NCBI RefSeq assembly: GCF_003386095.1 | Contig: NZ_QREG01000008.1 | Span: 1 to 64,000, forward strand | Length of the DNA: 64,000 bases | Direction: 5' to 3' | Source of the DNA: Marinoscillum furvescens DSM 4134 | Lineage (GTDB): Bacteria; Bacteroidota; Bacteroidia; Cytophagales; Cyclobacteriaceae | In this document: positions 1-8,343 of the stretch, one piece after another | Numbering within the stretch: the stretch's first letter is position 1 | How the letters are laid out: each line of letters opens with the position of its first letter | Notes under the pieces: model-generated | What the model saw: the letters and a program-made list of their open reading frames with translations, nothing else | The model's database searches: none | What the model was told of the DNA's origin: nothing | Translations under genes and position numbers: made by a program

Positions 1-75
1 AAGGGACTAGACAAGGTTGAAATAGAGGCTGGATTACTAGCTCTAGCACACAACCTGGCCAAAAAGGCCAATTAG
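1..75 (+). CDS. Transposase C-terminal end, IS1182-like (partial)
   Basis: The window opens inside a reading frame giving 24 residues and a TAG stop at 73-75. The tail reads GLDKVEIEAGLLALAHNL followed by AKKAN. This resembles the C-terminus of IS1182-family DDE transposases, where a K-V-x-x-E-x-G-L-x-A-x-A-H-N-L pattern closes the protein. That assignment is from memory of the family and cannot be tested on so few residues. The rest of the element lies left of the window. No right terminal inverted repeat or target duplication could be identified before dnaA. Confidence 0.5.
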   Translation, partial: KGLDKVEIEAGLLALAHNLAKKAN

Positions 76-168
76 CTTAACTGAGGTGACTCTTCATCGT
101 TTATACATTATCTCGGCAACTCAAAATTAACTGACTTACAGAAATTGGTGTATAAATGATTGGAAAGT

Positions 169-208
169 AAAAAGGCCATCTCATTACTTTTGAGACGGCC
201 CCTTTTTC
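169..208. terminator. Bidirectional terminator between transposase tail and dnaA
   Basis: An imperfect hairpin pairs GGCCATCTCA with TGAGACGGCC. It is flanked by A-rich sequence on the left and a T-run on the right, so it can end transcripts from both sides: the rightward transposase and the leftward dnaA. The same GTCTCA/TGAGAC core appears in the terminator at 50095-50136. Confidence 0.7.
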
Positions 209-231
209 AATTCCTGGAATCAAACTGCAGT

Positions 232-1638
232 TCATGCGACTGCAGTTCGAATTTTTAATTTCTTCTTGAGTTCATCGATCGCAAACCGAAACTTGGAGTT
301 GGTATCAATCATGTCATTTACTGACTGAACCGCATGGATCACCGTGGAGTGATCTCGCCCACCAAAATGGTAGCCGATCGATTTGAGTGAATGGTTGGTA
401 TAGTCTTTAGAGAAATACATCGCTACCTGACGGGCTATCACGATTTCTTTCTTTCTAGTCTTCGCTTTCAGGTCGTCTTGAGACACTTTGAAATAATCCG
501 AAACCGTCTTTTGAATGTAATCGATCCCAACTTCTGAGTCGATATCCGTAACGATGTTTTTCAAGATCTGCTTGGCTAGTTCCAGGTCCATTTCGCGCTT
601 CGTCAATGAAGCATGTGCTATTAGTGAAATCACTACCCCTTCCAGCTCACGAATATTGGTATCTACTGTGTAAGCGATGTACTCCACTACTTCATCGGGT
701 ATACTGATGCCGTCGGCGTGCATTTTGGTTTGGATGATCGCCATTCGGGTTTCAAAATCTGGTGCCTGCAAGTCAGCAGTCAATCCCCATTTAAAGCGAG
801 AAACCAGCCGCTCTTGTAGTCCTTTCAGATCCTTGGGCGCACAGTCAGATGTCATAATGATCTGCTTACCTCCCTGATGCAGGTGGTTGAAGATATGGAA
901 GAATATCTCCTGTGTTTTTTCTTTTTCCCTCAGGAACTGCACATCGTCCAGAATCAGCAGATCTACTTCTTTATAGTAGTTGATAAAATCTTGAAGGTTG
1001 TTGTTTTTAAGAGCGTCAATAAACTGATTGGTAAATTTCTCTGACGCTACGTAGATGATTTTCTTAGAGCTATCTGTGGAGATGATTTCGTTTCCGATGG
1101 CCTGTACGAGGTGCGTTTTACCAAGACCTACCCCACCATAAAACATCAGCGGGTTGAAGGACGTAATGCCCGGCTTTTGAGCCACAGCAAATCCTGCAGA
1201 TCTTGCCAGACGGTTGCAGTCACCTTCTATGAAGTTTTCAAACCGATAGCTTGGATTGAGGTTGGAATTGCTCTTGAGCTCCTGATAAAAATCAGGGTTT
1301 TTATAAGCATCGAATCCGTTGACGCGAGACTTGTGCTGAGAATGACTGGAGCCTGACACATTTACAGTAGTAGGCTGCACTTTTTCATCCCCTCTGTCTA
1401 CCACAACAGAATATTCCAATCTCCCCTGTTCGCCGATCTGAGACTTTATCGCCTGTTTCAACAAGTGCACATAGTTTTCCTCCAGCCATTCGTAAAAGAA
1501 CTGGCTAGGCACCTGTATCGTAAGTACACTGCTATCCAGTTTTAGCGGCACAATCGGCTCAAACCAGGTGGAAAAACTTTGGGCAGGAATACGCTCCTTG
1601 ATAAACAAGAGGCATTTTTCCCATGTTTCTACATGCAT
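232..1638 (-). CDS. dnaA: Chromosomal replication initiator DnaA
   Basis: This is the full-length initiator (468 aa) that binds DnaA boxes, melts oriC and loads the helicase. Domain I covers roughly residues 1-85 and is followed by a polar linker. The AAA+ domain has Walker A GGVGLGKT at 168-175, Walker B LLILDDVQF at 227-235 and an arginine-finger-type segment ERLVSRF near 276. Domain IV ends with the DnaA signature GGRDHSTVIHAV near residue 430. The ATG start is followed by the usual N-terminal W-x-x-C-L-x-x-I helix. A perfect DnaA box about 75 bases upstream suggests autoregulation. No cluster of boxes marks an origin here. Confidence 0.97.
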   Translation of the reverse strand: MHVETWEKCLLFIKERIPAQSFSTWFEPIVPLKLDSSVLTIQVPSQFFYEWLEENYVHLLKQAIKSQIGEQGRLEYSVVVDRGDEKVQPTTVNVSGSSHSQHKSRVNGFDAYKNPDFYQELKSNSNLNPSYRFENFIEGDCNRLARSAGFAVAQKPGITSFNPLMFYGGVGLGKTHLVQAIGNEIISTDSSKKIIYVASEKFTNQFIDALKNNNLQDFINYYKEVDLLILDDVQFLREKEKTQEIFFHIFNHLHQGGKQIIMTSDCAPKDLKGLQERLVSRFKWGLTADLQAPDFETRMAIIQTKMHADGISIPDEVVEYIAYTVDTNIRELEGVVISLIAHASLTKREMDLELAKQILKNIVTDIDSEVGIDYIQKTVSDYFKVSQDDLKAKTRKKEIVIARQVAMYFSKDYTNHSLKSIGYHFGGRDHSTVIHAVQSVNDMIDTNSKFRFAIDELKKKLKIRTAVA

Positions 1639-1681
1639 CAGCGAATTATATTTTTATTCGGAAGTAATACCAAAAAAAGCA

Positions 1682-1698
1682 CCCCTAAAGTTTAGGGG
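1682..1698. repeat. 17-bp perfect palindrome CCCCTAAAGTTTAGGGG
   Basis: Two 8-base arms, CCCCTAAA and TTTAGGGG, flank a single G. It lies 44 bases upstream of the dnaA ATG and about 185 bases upstream of the divergent mutase gene. The symmetry and position suggest an operator for a dimeric regulator of dnaA, or a short hairpin in its leader. Confidence 0.5.
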
Positions 1699-1709
1699 GA
1701 CATCAAAAT

Positions 1710-1718
1710 TGTGGATAA
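1710..1718 (-). promoter_or_regulatory. DnaA box TTATCCACA
   Basis: The minus strand reads TTATCCACA, an exact match to the consensus DnaA box, in the dnaA upstream region. It is the only exact copy noticed near the gene, which fits autoregulation of dnaA better than a replication origin. Confidence 0.7.
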
Positions 1719-1883
1719 ATTATTTAAGAAAAAAATGGTCTTCAAACTTGACTTTTTATAATCCTTTTATTCTCAATGAATTGGACACTTTACGAGTTAA
1801 AATCTTAAAAAAATACAAAGGCAAAATTTCACTTTTTTTTGACCTCTTGTTTTCCATCTAATAAAGGTAATTTTGAGGCACCC

Positions 1884-4800
1884 ATGAAACAACAACACCC
1901 AAAATTCACAGAGTTTGAGCAGACGAACTACGCTGCATGGAAGGCAGCTGCAACCAAACTGCTCAAAGGCCAGGATCCAGATGAAGCCCTTTCCTGGTCT
2001 CAGGAACCAGACATCAACCTACAGGCCTTTTACGATGCCTCGCATCAAAAAAACACAGCTTATCTTGGCAGGTTCCTTGATTTATCACAGCATCATTCGG
2101 AGTGGACACAGTATGAGCGAGTGCTGGTCAACGACGAGAAAGAAGCCAATGAGCACGCGAAAACTGGCCTCATGAATGGCTGCACGGGAGCGCTTTTCGT
2201 TGGAGACCTCTCCAAAAGGTCTATCGAGAAACTGCTGGATGGAATAGCTTCCGAACACTGCGCTCTGGCATTTGAAAATACAGGTGCAGCGCCTGTGAAC
2301 CTTCCTCCAAATATTGCAAATGGGTTTGGAATAAATATTGAGTCTTCGAACGACCAGTTCCGATCTCATGCACTACGCGAAACTCAGCACGGTTCTTTTG
2401 CGGAGCGAAGTGCCGCACTACTGCATCGAGCTTTTGAGCAATACTCAAACGGTTCCCATTTACCGCTAGACACGCTGACCTTTGTTCTTAGCCCGGGCAG
2501 TGATTTTTTCCATGAGATCGCCAGGATCCGAGCAGTTCGCCTTATTTTATCCGCGATTGCTCAAAAACAGCAAATCACTAATTACATTCCACATATACAC
2601 TGCGAACCCTTACCGGGAAAAGACGAAGGAGACCATCTACTGAGGCAAACTACTGCAGGACTGGCCGCTGTAATTGCGGGTGCCAGCAGTCTGAGTTTTC
2701 ATCCGGGAGAATCGCACTGGGCCGCCAACAGCGCCCATCGGGTGAGCAGGCACGTAGGCAACCTCATTCGTCATGAATCTAAAATGGGGAACCTACAGGA
2801 TGCCTGCGTGGGGTCTTATTTTGTGGACACACTCACAGATGCCATGGCCCGTAAGATCTACCAGCTACTTGCTGATAATGGCCTGAAGATTTTTGAGTCT
2901 TCGTTTGACGAATTTTTCGAAACCGAGAATTCCATCAAACCCAATACCTACGAGCATTCCCGTTTCAGTGCCGGCATCCCTCCTTTTCTTAGAGGCCCAT
3001 ACGCCACCATGTATGCGGTACGTCCCTGGACCATCCGGCAGTATGCGGGTTTTTCTACAGCAGAAGAATCCAATGCTTTCTACCGTAGAAATTTGGCTGC
3101 AGGCCAAAAAGGGCTCTCAGTGGCTTTTGACCTGGCTACTCACCGCGGATACGACAGTGATCACCCTCGTGTATCAGGTGATGTAGGAAAGGCAGGAGTA
3201 GCTATAGATTCAGTGGAGGACATGAAGATCCTTTTCGATCAGATTCCACTAGACCAGATGTCGGTTTCCATGACTATGAACGGAGCCGTAATTCCTATTA
3301 TGGCATTTTACATTGTGGCGGCCGAAGAGCAGGGTATCTCTCCAGACCAGCTTACTGGAACGATTCAGAATGACATCTTAAAAGAATTTATGGTGCGCAA
3401 CACCTATATCTACCCACCTGCACCATCTATGCGCATTATTGCGGACATTTTTCGGTATACCTCTCAAAACATGCCGCGCTTCAATAGCATTAGCATCAGT
3501 GGCTATCACATGCATGAAGCAGGAGCTACCGCAGCATTGGAACTTGCTTTTACCCTGGCCGATGGGCTGGAATATGTACGCACCGGCATCAAAGCGGGCA
3601 TCCCTATCGACGCTTTTGCGCCCAGGCTTTCGTTTTTCTGGGGCATAGGCATGGACTTTTTTCGCGAAATAGCCAAAATGCGTGCAGGCAGGGTTTTGTG
3701 GGCCAAGCTGATCAAAACGTTCTCTCCAGAAAATGATAAGTCAATGGCTCTGCGCACGCACAGCCAGACCTCTGGGTACAGCCTCACCGCTCAGGAGCCC
3801 TACAACAATGTGGCGCGCACAGCCATAGAAGCGCTGGCGGCCGCTTTTGGACATACCCAATCCCTTCACACCAATGCACTGGATGAAGCCATCGCACTAC
3901 CCACGGACTATTCTGCAGCCATTGCTCGGAGCACACAGATCTATCTGCAAAACGACCTGCATATCACCGAAGTGGTAGACCCCTGGGGAGGCTCACAAAA
4001 GGTGGAGGCTCTTACTGAAGAGCTCATCAATGAAGCATGGGAAATCATCCTGGAAGTAGAAGAGATGGGCGGCATGGCAAAAGCAATAGAACAAGGCTAT
4101 CCAAAACAAAAAATAGAAGAGGCTGCCGCACGAAAGCAAGCGAAAATAGATGCTGGCAAGGAGGTAATCGTAGGTGTAAATCGCTATGTGACGGATGAAA
4201 AAACGGAGATCGAGCTACTGGAAGTAGACAACAATGAAGTTCGCAAAAAGCAAATCGCCCGACTACAGCACCTCAAAGCAAACCGGGATGCTACTCGGGT
4301 AACCGACGCACTAAGCACACTCACAACGTGTGCTAAAACCAACGAAGGCAACTTGCTGGAACTTGCCGTGGAAGCGGCACGTGCCAGGGCTACACTTGGC
4401 GAAATTTCAGATGCTTTGGAAGAAGTATTCGGCAGGTATCAGGCAAACAACCAAACCATTTCAGGAGTGTACTCATCAGAAATCAAAGACAATGAGGACT
4501 TTCAAACGGCCAGAGCATTGGCGGATGAGTTTGAGTCCGTAGATGGCCGAAGGCCACGCATACTTGTTGCCAAAATGGGACAAGATGGGCACGATCGTGG
4601 TGCCAAGGTAATTGCAACTGCATTTGCAGACCTGGGCTTTGACGTGGATGTTGGGCCTTTGTTTCAAACTCCTGAAGAAGCAGCCCGGCAGGCTACAGAA
4701 AACGATGTACACATACTAGGAGCTTCGTCTCTGGCAGGAGGGCACAAAACCCTGGTACCAGAACTGGTACAGGAGCTCAAAAAACTGGGACGTGAAGACA

Positions 4801-4940
4801 TCATGGTGATAGCCGGAGGAATCATACCCGAAAATGACCATGAGTACCTGAAAGCAGCGGGGGTCTCCTTCATCTTCGGGCCCGGCACGGTAATCGCCCG
4901 AGCAGCGATCAATATTCTGAACGAATTACTCAATGAATAA
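1884..4940 (+). CDS. mutB: Methylmalonyl-CoA mutase, small and large subunits fused
   Basis: The enzyme interconverts succinyl-CoA and (R)-methylmalonyl-CoA using adenosylcobalamin. The 1018-aa product has a small-subunit-like N-terminal part (about 1-340) joined to a complete large subunit (about 345-1018). The catalytic half has the YATMY loop at 373-377, PSMR with R517, GYH with H542 and the B12-binding D901-x-H903-x-x-G906 motif in [10 protein letters not shown]. Tyr plus Arg at the two specificity positions points to methylmalonyl-CoA rather than isobutyryl-CoA. The usual GYHMQEAGA reads GYHMHEAGA. The N-terminal part has no B12 domain of its own. ATG 1884 is preferred because the upstream extension begins only with TTG. 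MeaB and B12 uptake genes lie just downstream. Confidence 0.95.
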   Translation: MKQQHPKFTEFEQTNYAAWKAAATKLLKGQDPDEALSWSQEPDINLQAFYDASHQKNTAYLGRFLDLSQHHSEWTQYERVLVNDEKEANEHAKTGLMNGCTGALFVGDLSKRSIEKLLDGIASEHCALAFENTGAAPVNLPPNIANGFGINIESSNDQFRSHALRETQHGSFAERSAALLHRAFEQYSNGSHLPLDTLTFVLSPGSDFFHEIARIRAVRLILSAIAQKQQITNYIPHIHCEPLPGKDEGDHLLRQTTAGLAAVIAGASSLSFHPGESHWAANSAHRVSRHVGNLIRHESKMGNLQDACVGSYFVDTLTDAMARKIYQLLADNGLKIFESSFDEFFETENSIKPNTYEHSRFSAGIPPFLRGPYATMYAVRPWTIRQYAGFSTAEESNAFYRRNLAAGQKGLSVAFDLATHRGYDSDHPRVSGDVGKAGVAIDSVEDMKILFDQIPLDQMSVSMTMNGAVIPIMAFYIVAAEEQGISPDQLTGTIQNDILKEFMVRNTYIYPPAPSMRIIADIFRYTSQNMPRFNSISISGYHMHEAGATAALELAFTLADGLEYVRTGIKAGIPIDAFAPRLSFFWGIGMDFFREIAKMRAGRVLWAKLIKTFSPENDKSMALRTHSQTSGYSLTAQEPYNNVARTAIEALAAAFGHTQSLHTNALDEAIALPTDYSAAIARSTQIYLQNDLHITEVVDPWGGSQKVEALTEELINEAWEIILEVEEMGGMAKAIEQGYPKQKIEEAAARKQAKIDAGKEVIVGVNRYVTDEKTEIELLEVDNNEVRKKQIARLQHLKANRDATRVTDALSTLTTCAKTNEGNLLELAVEAARARATLGEISDALEEVFGRYQANNQTISGVYSSEIKDNEDFQTARALADEFESVDGRRPRILVAKMGQDGHDRGAKVIATAFADLGFDVDVGPLFQTPEEAARQATENDVHILGASSLAGGHKTLVPELVQELKKLGREDIMVIAGGIIPENDHEYLKAAGVSFIFGPGTVIARAAINILNELLNE

Positions 4941-4947
4941 AAAGGTA

Positions 4948-4990
4948 TAGACATAAAAAAAGGCGGTCAATGCCGCCTTTTTTATGTCTA
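4948..4990. terminator. Bidirectional terminator, mutase / FecR-like gene
   Basis: A long, almost perfect hairpin has arms of about 18 bases. The GC core GGCGG/CCGCC is extended by A-run/T-run pairing and TAGACAT/ATGTCTA. It sits between convergent genes and has T-tracts on both strands. Confidence 0.9.
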
Positions 4991-5004
4991 TTTCCTTCTA
5001 ATGC

Positions 5005-5937
5005 TTACTCAGCCAATCCGTTTTTGATCAGGAAGTTTTGGTACAGCTCCTGGAAGTCTTCCACCTCAGGAGACATCTTAATCGCCTCCTCATACTTGGT
5101 CAGTGCATCCAGTATCAAGCCATTCTCTTCATAGAATGAAGCATAGATGATTTTGTTTAGTGGAGAGTCTTCTGAAACTTCGCTTTTCAGGTTCGCCAGA
5201 TTTTCTTGAACTTCTACACGATCTCCAGCCTTAACTTTCTTGATGCCTATCTCACTTGAAGCGATCTCATCGTCACCCTTCTTGTAAACCTTCACAAGGT
5301 ATAGGCCCATTTCATAAGCGATAGCATCGTCAGCAAAATCTAGCTCTATTGATGTTTTCTCTGTTTCTTCAGCGTAAATCTCTTCGTTGAAGATGTTTTC
5401 TACTTTCACCACATAGCTATCACCTTCTTCCATCCCTTCGGGTGCATCCCATCTTAGGATAGCTTTGTCACCCATAAGGTCTGCCTGGCTCGGTGCCATT
5501 ACATTGATAGCTGCAGATCCTGTAGCACGAGATACCGCCCCTGTCGCGTTGAGTCGCGAACGGTAGTTGGTATTCTCAGACTCATTCATCTTGTTCATCA
5601 CAAAGCTCGCATATCGGCTAGCGATACTCGAGTTGCTTGTGTTGATGGTCTGCTCCAGGTCAGACACCTTCTTTGTACCTGCTCCACGCACTTCTGTAGT
5701 CTTTCCAGACTTGTGCATCAAGCCAATATATGCACCTTCCGAAGCGATGATTTCATCTCCGGAACTCAATTTTGCTCCTGTCTTAAGTGACTCAGCAGCA
5801 CTGCTACCGGCCTTTTTTACCTGGTTGCTGCCTTTGTTGGCCAGAACTCTAAAAGCGTAATCCTGAGCATTTGCTACTGAAGCAGCAAATAACAAGCTGG
5901 CTACAAAAGCATAAGAAACTAACTTTCTCATAATCAT
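5005..5937 (-). CDS. Secreted FecR-like domain protein
   Basis: This 310-aa protein has an N-terminal signal peptide ending near VANAQ and is predicted to be periplasmic. Residues about 30-100 carry a FecR-like beta segment (LSSGDEIIASEGAYIGLMHK, then a glycine-rich turn). A central beta-rich part follows, and the C-terminal ~60 residues are helical and look like one TPR-type hairpin (ILDALTKYEEAIKMSPE). It lies 28 bases downstream of the CHASE2 gene on the same strand, so the two are almost certainly cotranscribed. FecR-like proteins next to CHASE2 proteins are a recurring arrangement in bacteria, probably as an extracytoplasmic sensing pair; the ligand is unknown. A second ATG two codons in is an alternative start. 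Confidence 0.75.
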   Translation of the reverse strand: MIMRKLVSYAFVASLLFAASVANAQDYAFRVLANKGSNQVKKAGSSAAESLKTGAKLSSGDEIIASEGAYIGLMHKSGKTTEVRGAGTKKVSDLEQTINTSNSSIASRYASFVMNKMNESENTNYRSRLNATGAVSRATGSAAINVMAPSQADLMGDKAILRWDAPEGMEEGDSYVVKVENIFNEEIYAEETEKTSIELDFADDAIAYEMGLYLVKVYKKGDDEIASSEIGIKKVKAGDRVEVQENLANLKSEVSEDSPLNKIIYASFYEENGLILDALTKYEEAIKMSPEVEDFQELYQNFLIKNGLAE

Positions 5938-5965
5938 TCAGCGTTTATTGATAAGTTTTGTAAAG

Positions 5966-7213
5966 TTATAATTTATCCACCTTAAATAGGGACTTTCGTC
6001 CTTCTTTAGTAAATGCGTTTTTAACAACTCCGTAGTATACTTCAAGGGAATCTCCAACCAGAGCCACTGCAGCCAATGCCACACCGATCTCTGCTTTGAA
6101 GTTAAAGAAATCTAAGACGTATATGATACCAAATACCAAAACTCCTATTTCCAATAGCTGGAAAAGCTTGGTGATACCATCATACCATTTGGGAATACGT
6201 CGGTAAATAAGCGAAAACAATGCCACATTTAGAAAGCATAATAAAACAGCTAAAATATAGCCTGCGGTTTCACTCATATGATTGATATATTCTCGATCCA
6301 AAATCATCGAAATGATGTTGGCATGCACCACTCCTCCGTACATATCCGGAAATGCTCTCCCTATATATTTCTCGTTGAGTGGAGTATAAAATTTATCTTC
6401 TAGCGACTCTCTGTCACCCAGATATTTACCCAGGTAGCAGAACATCACGATCTTTCCCTCAATCATTTCCGGCACAAAGTTTTCCTCAAAAACATCCGGC
6501 ACATCCAGGGCAAAATATTTGGTCCCAAACTTGGTAGCGCCATAATCGAGTACGTTGCCTTTGTAGTTGATTACTTCCTCTTCATAATCACGCTCCAGAA
6601 ATTCCGCAGCAGCTGCTGAGTCCAAATAGCTCGCCAGCTGTACAGCGAAAGCCACACGTTGCTCTCCAGCGATATCAAACTTAGGCACGAAGGTTCTACA
6701 CATTTTGAGCTCTTCCTGCACATTTGCATCTGTAATTAGGTTTACAAATGCATTTTTTTCAGCGAATGCATTAAAGCCTTCCCATGAATAAGCAATCGTA
6801 TCTTTTGCCGGATCTTCTGGATGTGGGATTAGTTTAGATGCCAACACGAGGTGCTCCACACTCGCAAGTCCCTCCATGAGCATCATGTCGCCAAGTGTAT
6901 CTTCTTTAGGTGTATAGAAAAAGGAATCAATACCGATACAAGCAGGATTGTACTGGCTAATGATCTGTAGCATCATGCCTATCTCGGCACGCTGAAGGTT
7001 GCTCAGGTTCACCAATACAATTCGATCGTCGCCCACAGGATCGTCTCTCAACTGAGAGAATACAATGTCTGTGAACTCCATGTCGTCAAATGCCGCTCCG
7101 ATAGGATCGAAAACGTCAAAAATATTAAAGGCGGTTACGCTGCGAAACATCCCCATAAGACCAAAGATGAAAATGGTCGCGAGGATCGTGTCCAGCCAAA
7201 ATTTTCTAAACAT
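5966..7213 (-). CDS. CHASE2-domain membrane protein without effector domain
   Basis: This 415-aa protein has one N-terminal membrane helix (about 8-28), a large extracytoplasmic region matching CHASE2 sensors (about 30-300; RIVLVNLSN, IGIDSFFY, GKIVMFCYLG), and three C-terminal membrane helices (AGYILAVLLCFLNVALF, LEIGVLVFGIIYVLDFF, GVALAAVALVGDSLEVYYG). CHASE2 normally feeds a cyclase, kinase or GGDEF domain. Here only about 20 charged residues follow the last helix, so any output must go through a partner. The first gene of the pair with the FecR-like gene, it is divergent from meaB. Confidence 0.8.
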   Translation of the reverse strand: MFRKFWLDTILATIFIFGLMGMFRSVTAFNIFDVFDPIGAAFDDMEFTDIVFSQLRDDPVGDDRIVLVNLSNLQRAEIGMMLQIISQYNPACIGIDSFFYTPKEDTLGDMMLMEGLASVEHLVLASKLIPHPEDPAKDTIAYSWEGFNAFAEKNAFVNLITDANVQEELKMCRTFVPKFDIAGEQRVAFAVQLASYLDSAAAAEFLERDYEEEVINYKGNVLDYGATKFGTKYFALDVPDVFEENFVPEMIEGKIVMFCYLGKYLGDRESLEDKFYTPLNEKYIGRAFPDMYGGVVHANIISMILDREYINHMSETAGYILAVLLCFLNVALFSLIYRRIPKWYDGITKLFQLLEIGVLVFGIIYVLDFFNFKAEIGVALAAVALVGDSLEVYYGVVKNAFTKEGRKSLFKVDKL

Positions 7214-7289
7214 GTTTTTCTAGTTAGCAGGTGTGCGAAAAAGTTTTACTTTACTCGCAATTAATAAGCATTCACCCACAGATCAAATG

Positions 7290-7297
7290 CAAACTTA
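7290..7297 (-). promoter_or_regulatory. Possible -7 box TAAGTTTG for the CHASE2-FecR operon
   Basis: The minus strand reads TAAGTTTG, matching the Bacteroidota -7 consensus TAnnTTTG about 75 bases upstream of the CHASE2 ATG. No TTG is found at the expected -33 distance, so support is partial. Confidence 0.3.
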
Positions 7298-7353
7298 ATA
7301 AAATATAATTTTTTATTGAAATTTAACAATTCTTGAGCAAAGAAACGAGGTTT

Positions 7354-8343
7354 ATGCGAGAACGTTCACGAAAACGTCCAGATTTAGACCAACTAAAGTC
7401 GGGGATCGATCAATGCGACCGTACACTGGTCGCGAGAGCCATCACACTGATCGAAAGTAAACGCCCCGAAGACCAGCGATTGGCAGGAAACCTATTGGAC
7501 ATGGTACTTCCCAAAACCGGACGTAGCATTCGGATAGGAATCACTGGAGTGCCGGGTGTTGGTAAAAGTACGTTTATTGAGGCTCTGGGCACCTTTCTCA
7601 CTGATATTGGCAAAAAAGTAGCGGTACTCTCCATAGACCCAAGCAGTACTCGCACGGGAGGGAGCATCCTGGGAGATAAGACACGCATGGCTCAGCTTTC
7701 CAGAAACCCTAATGCCTACATTCGGCCTTCACCGTCGGGCAAAAGTCTGGGTGGAGTAGCTCAAAAAACGCGAGAAAGCATCCTGATCTGCGAAGCTGCA
7801 GGATTTGATGTTATTTTGGTAGAGACGGTAGGTGTAGGTCAGTCGGAGACTGCTGTCAAAGACATGGTCGATTTTTTCTTATTACTCATGCTGGCCGGGG
7901 GTGGTGACGAGCTTCAGGGCATCAAACGTGGCATCATGGAAATGGCAGATGGCCTGGTGATCAACAAAGCAGATGGCAAAAACCTGGCCGCAGCAAAGCA
8001 AGCCAGAAAAGCTTATCTCAACGCGCTCCACTTATTCCCCCCACATCCTGCTGGATGGCAGGTTCCGGTGCAGCTGTGTTCGGCGTTGCAAAATGAAGGT
8101 ATAGCAGCTTGCTGGGAAACGATCGCTGCCTATCAGGAAAAAGCCATAGAAGCGGGCTATTTTGCCCATCAGCGCAAAGAACAAAACTTAAAATGGATGC
8201 ATGCGCTCATTCGTGAGCGTCTGGAAGAATCCTTTTTTCTTCAAAACAACATCCGTGGTAAGATCGAAGAATTGTCAGAAAGCGTAGCTGCGGGCGAACT
8301 CAGTGTCCGCCACGCAGTAGCTCAATTATTTAGCGAAAAATGA
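7354..8343 (+). CDS. meaB: MeaB/ArgK-type G3E GTPase, mutase chaperone
   Basis: MeaB protects methylmalonyl-CoA mutase and gates loading of adenosylcobalamin using GTP. The 329-aa protein has the P-loop GVPGVGKS at 65-72, SIDPSS near 93-98, ETVGVGQSE near 157-165 and the guanine-specificity motif NKAD at 204-207, all typical of this family. The C-terminal helical arm fits the dimerisation region. ATG 7354 is chosen over an in-frame TTG 21 bases earlier; ACGAGG just upstream could act as a weak ribosome site. Its substrate enzyme is encoded 2.4 kb to the left on the same strand, separated by the opposite-strand CHASE2/FecR pair. Its 3' end overlaps the convergent lipoprotein gene by 14 bases. 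Confidence 0.95.
   Translation: MRERSRKRPDLDQLKSGIDQCDRTLVARAITLIESKRPEDQRLAGNLLDMVLPKTGRSIRIGITGVPGVGKSTFIEALGTFLTDIGKKVAVLSIDPSSTRTGGSILGDKTRMAQLSRNPNAYIRPSPSGKSLGGVAQKTRESILICEAAGFDVILVETVGVGQSETAVKDMVDFFLLLMLAGGGDELQGIKRGIMEMADGLVINKADGKNLAAAKQARKAYLNALHLFPPHPAGWQVPVQLCSALQNEGIAACWETIAAYQEKAIEAGYFAHQRKEQNLKWMHALIRERLEESFFLQNNIRGKIEELSESVAAGELSVRHAVAQLFSEK

Noticed and set aside
100-156. Inverted repeat TTTATACA/TGTATAAA as an insertion-sequence end
   Set aside because: Arms are short and 41 bases apart, and no matching left end is available to confirm a terminal repeat.
1639-1883. Replication origin next to dnaA
   Set aside because: Only one exact DnaA box was found and no box cluster; AT-richness alone is not enough.
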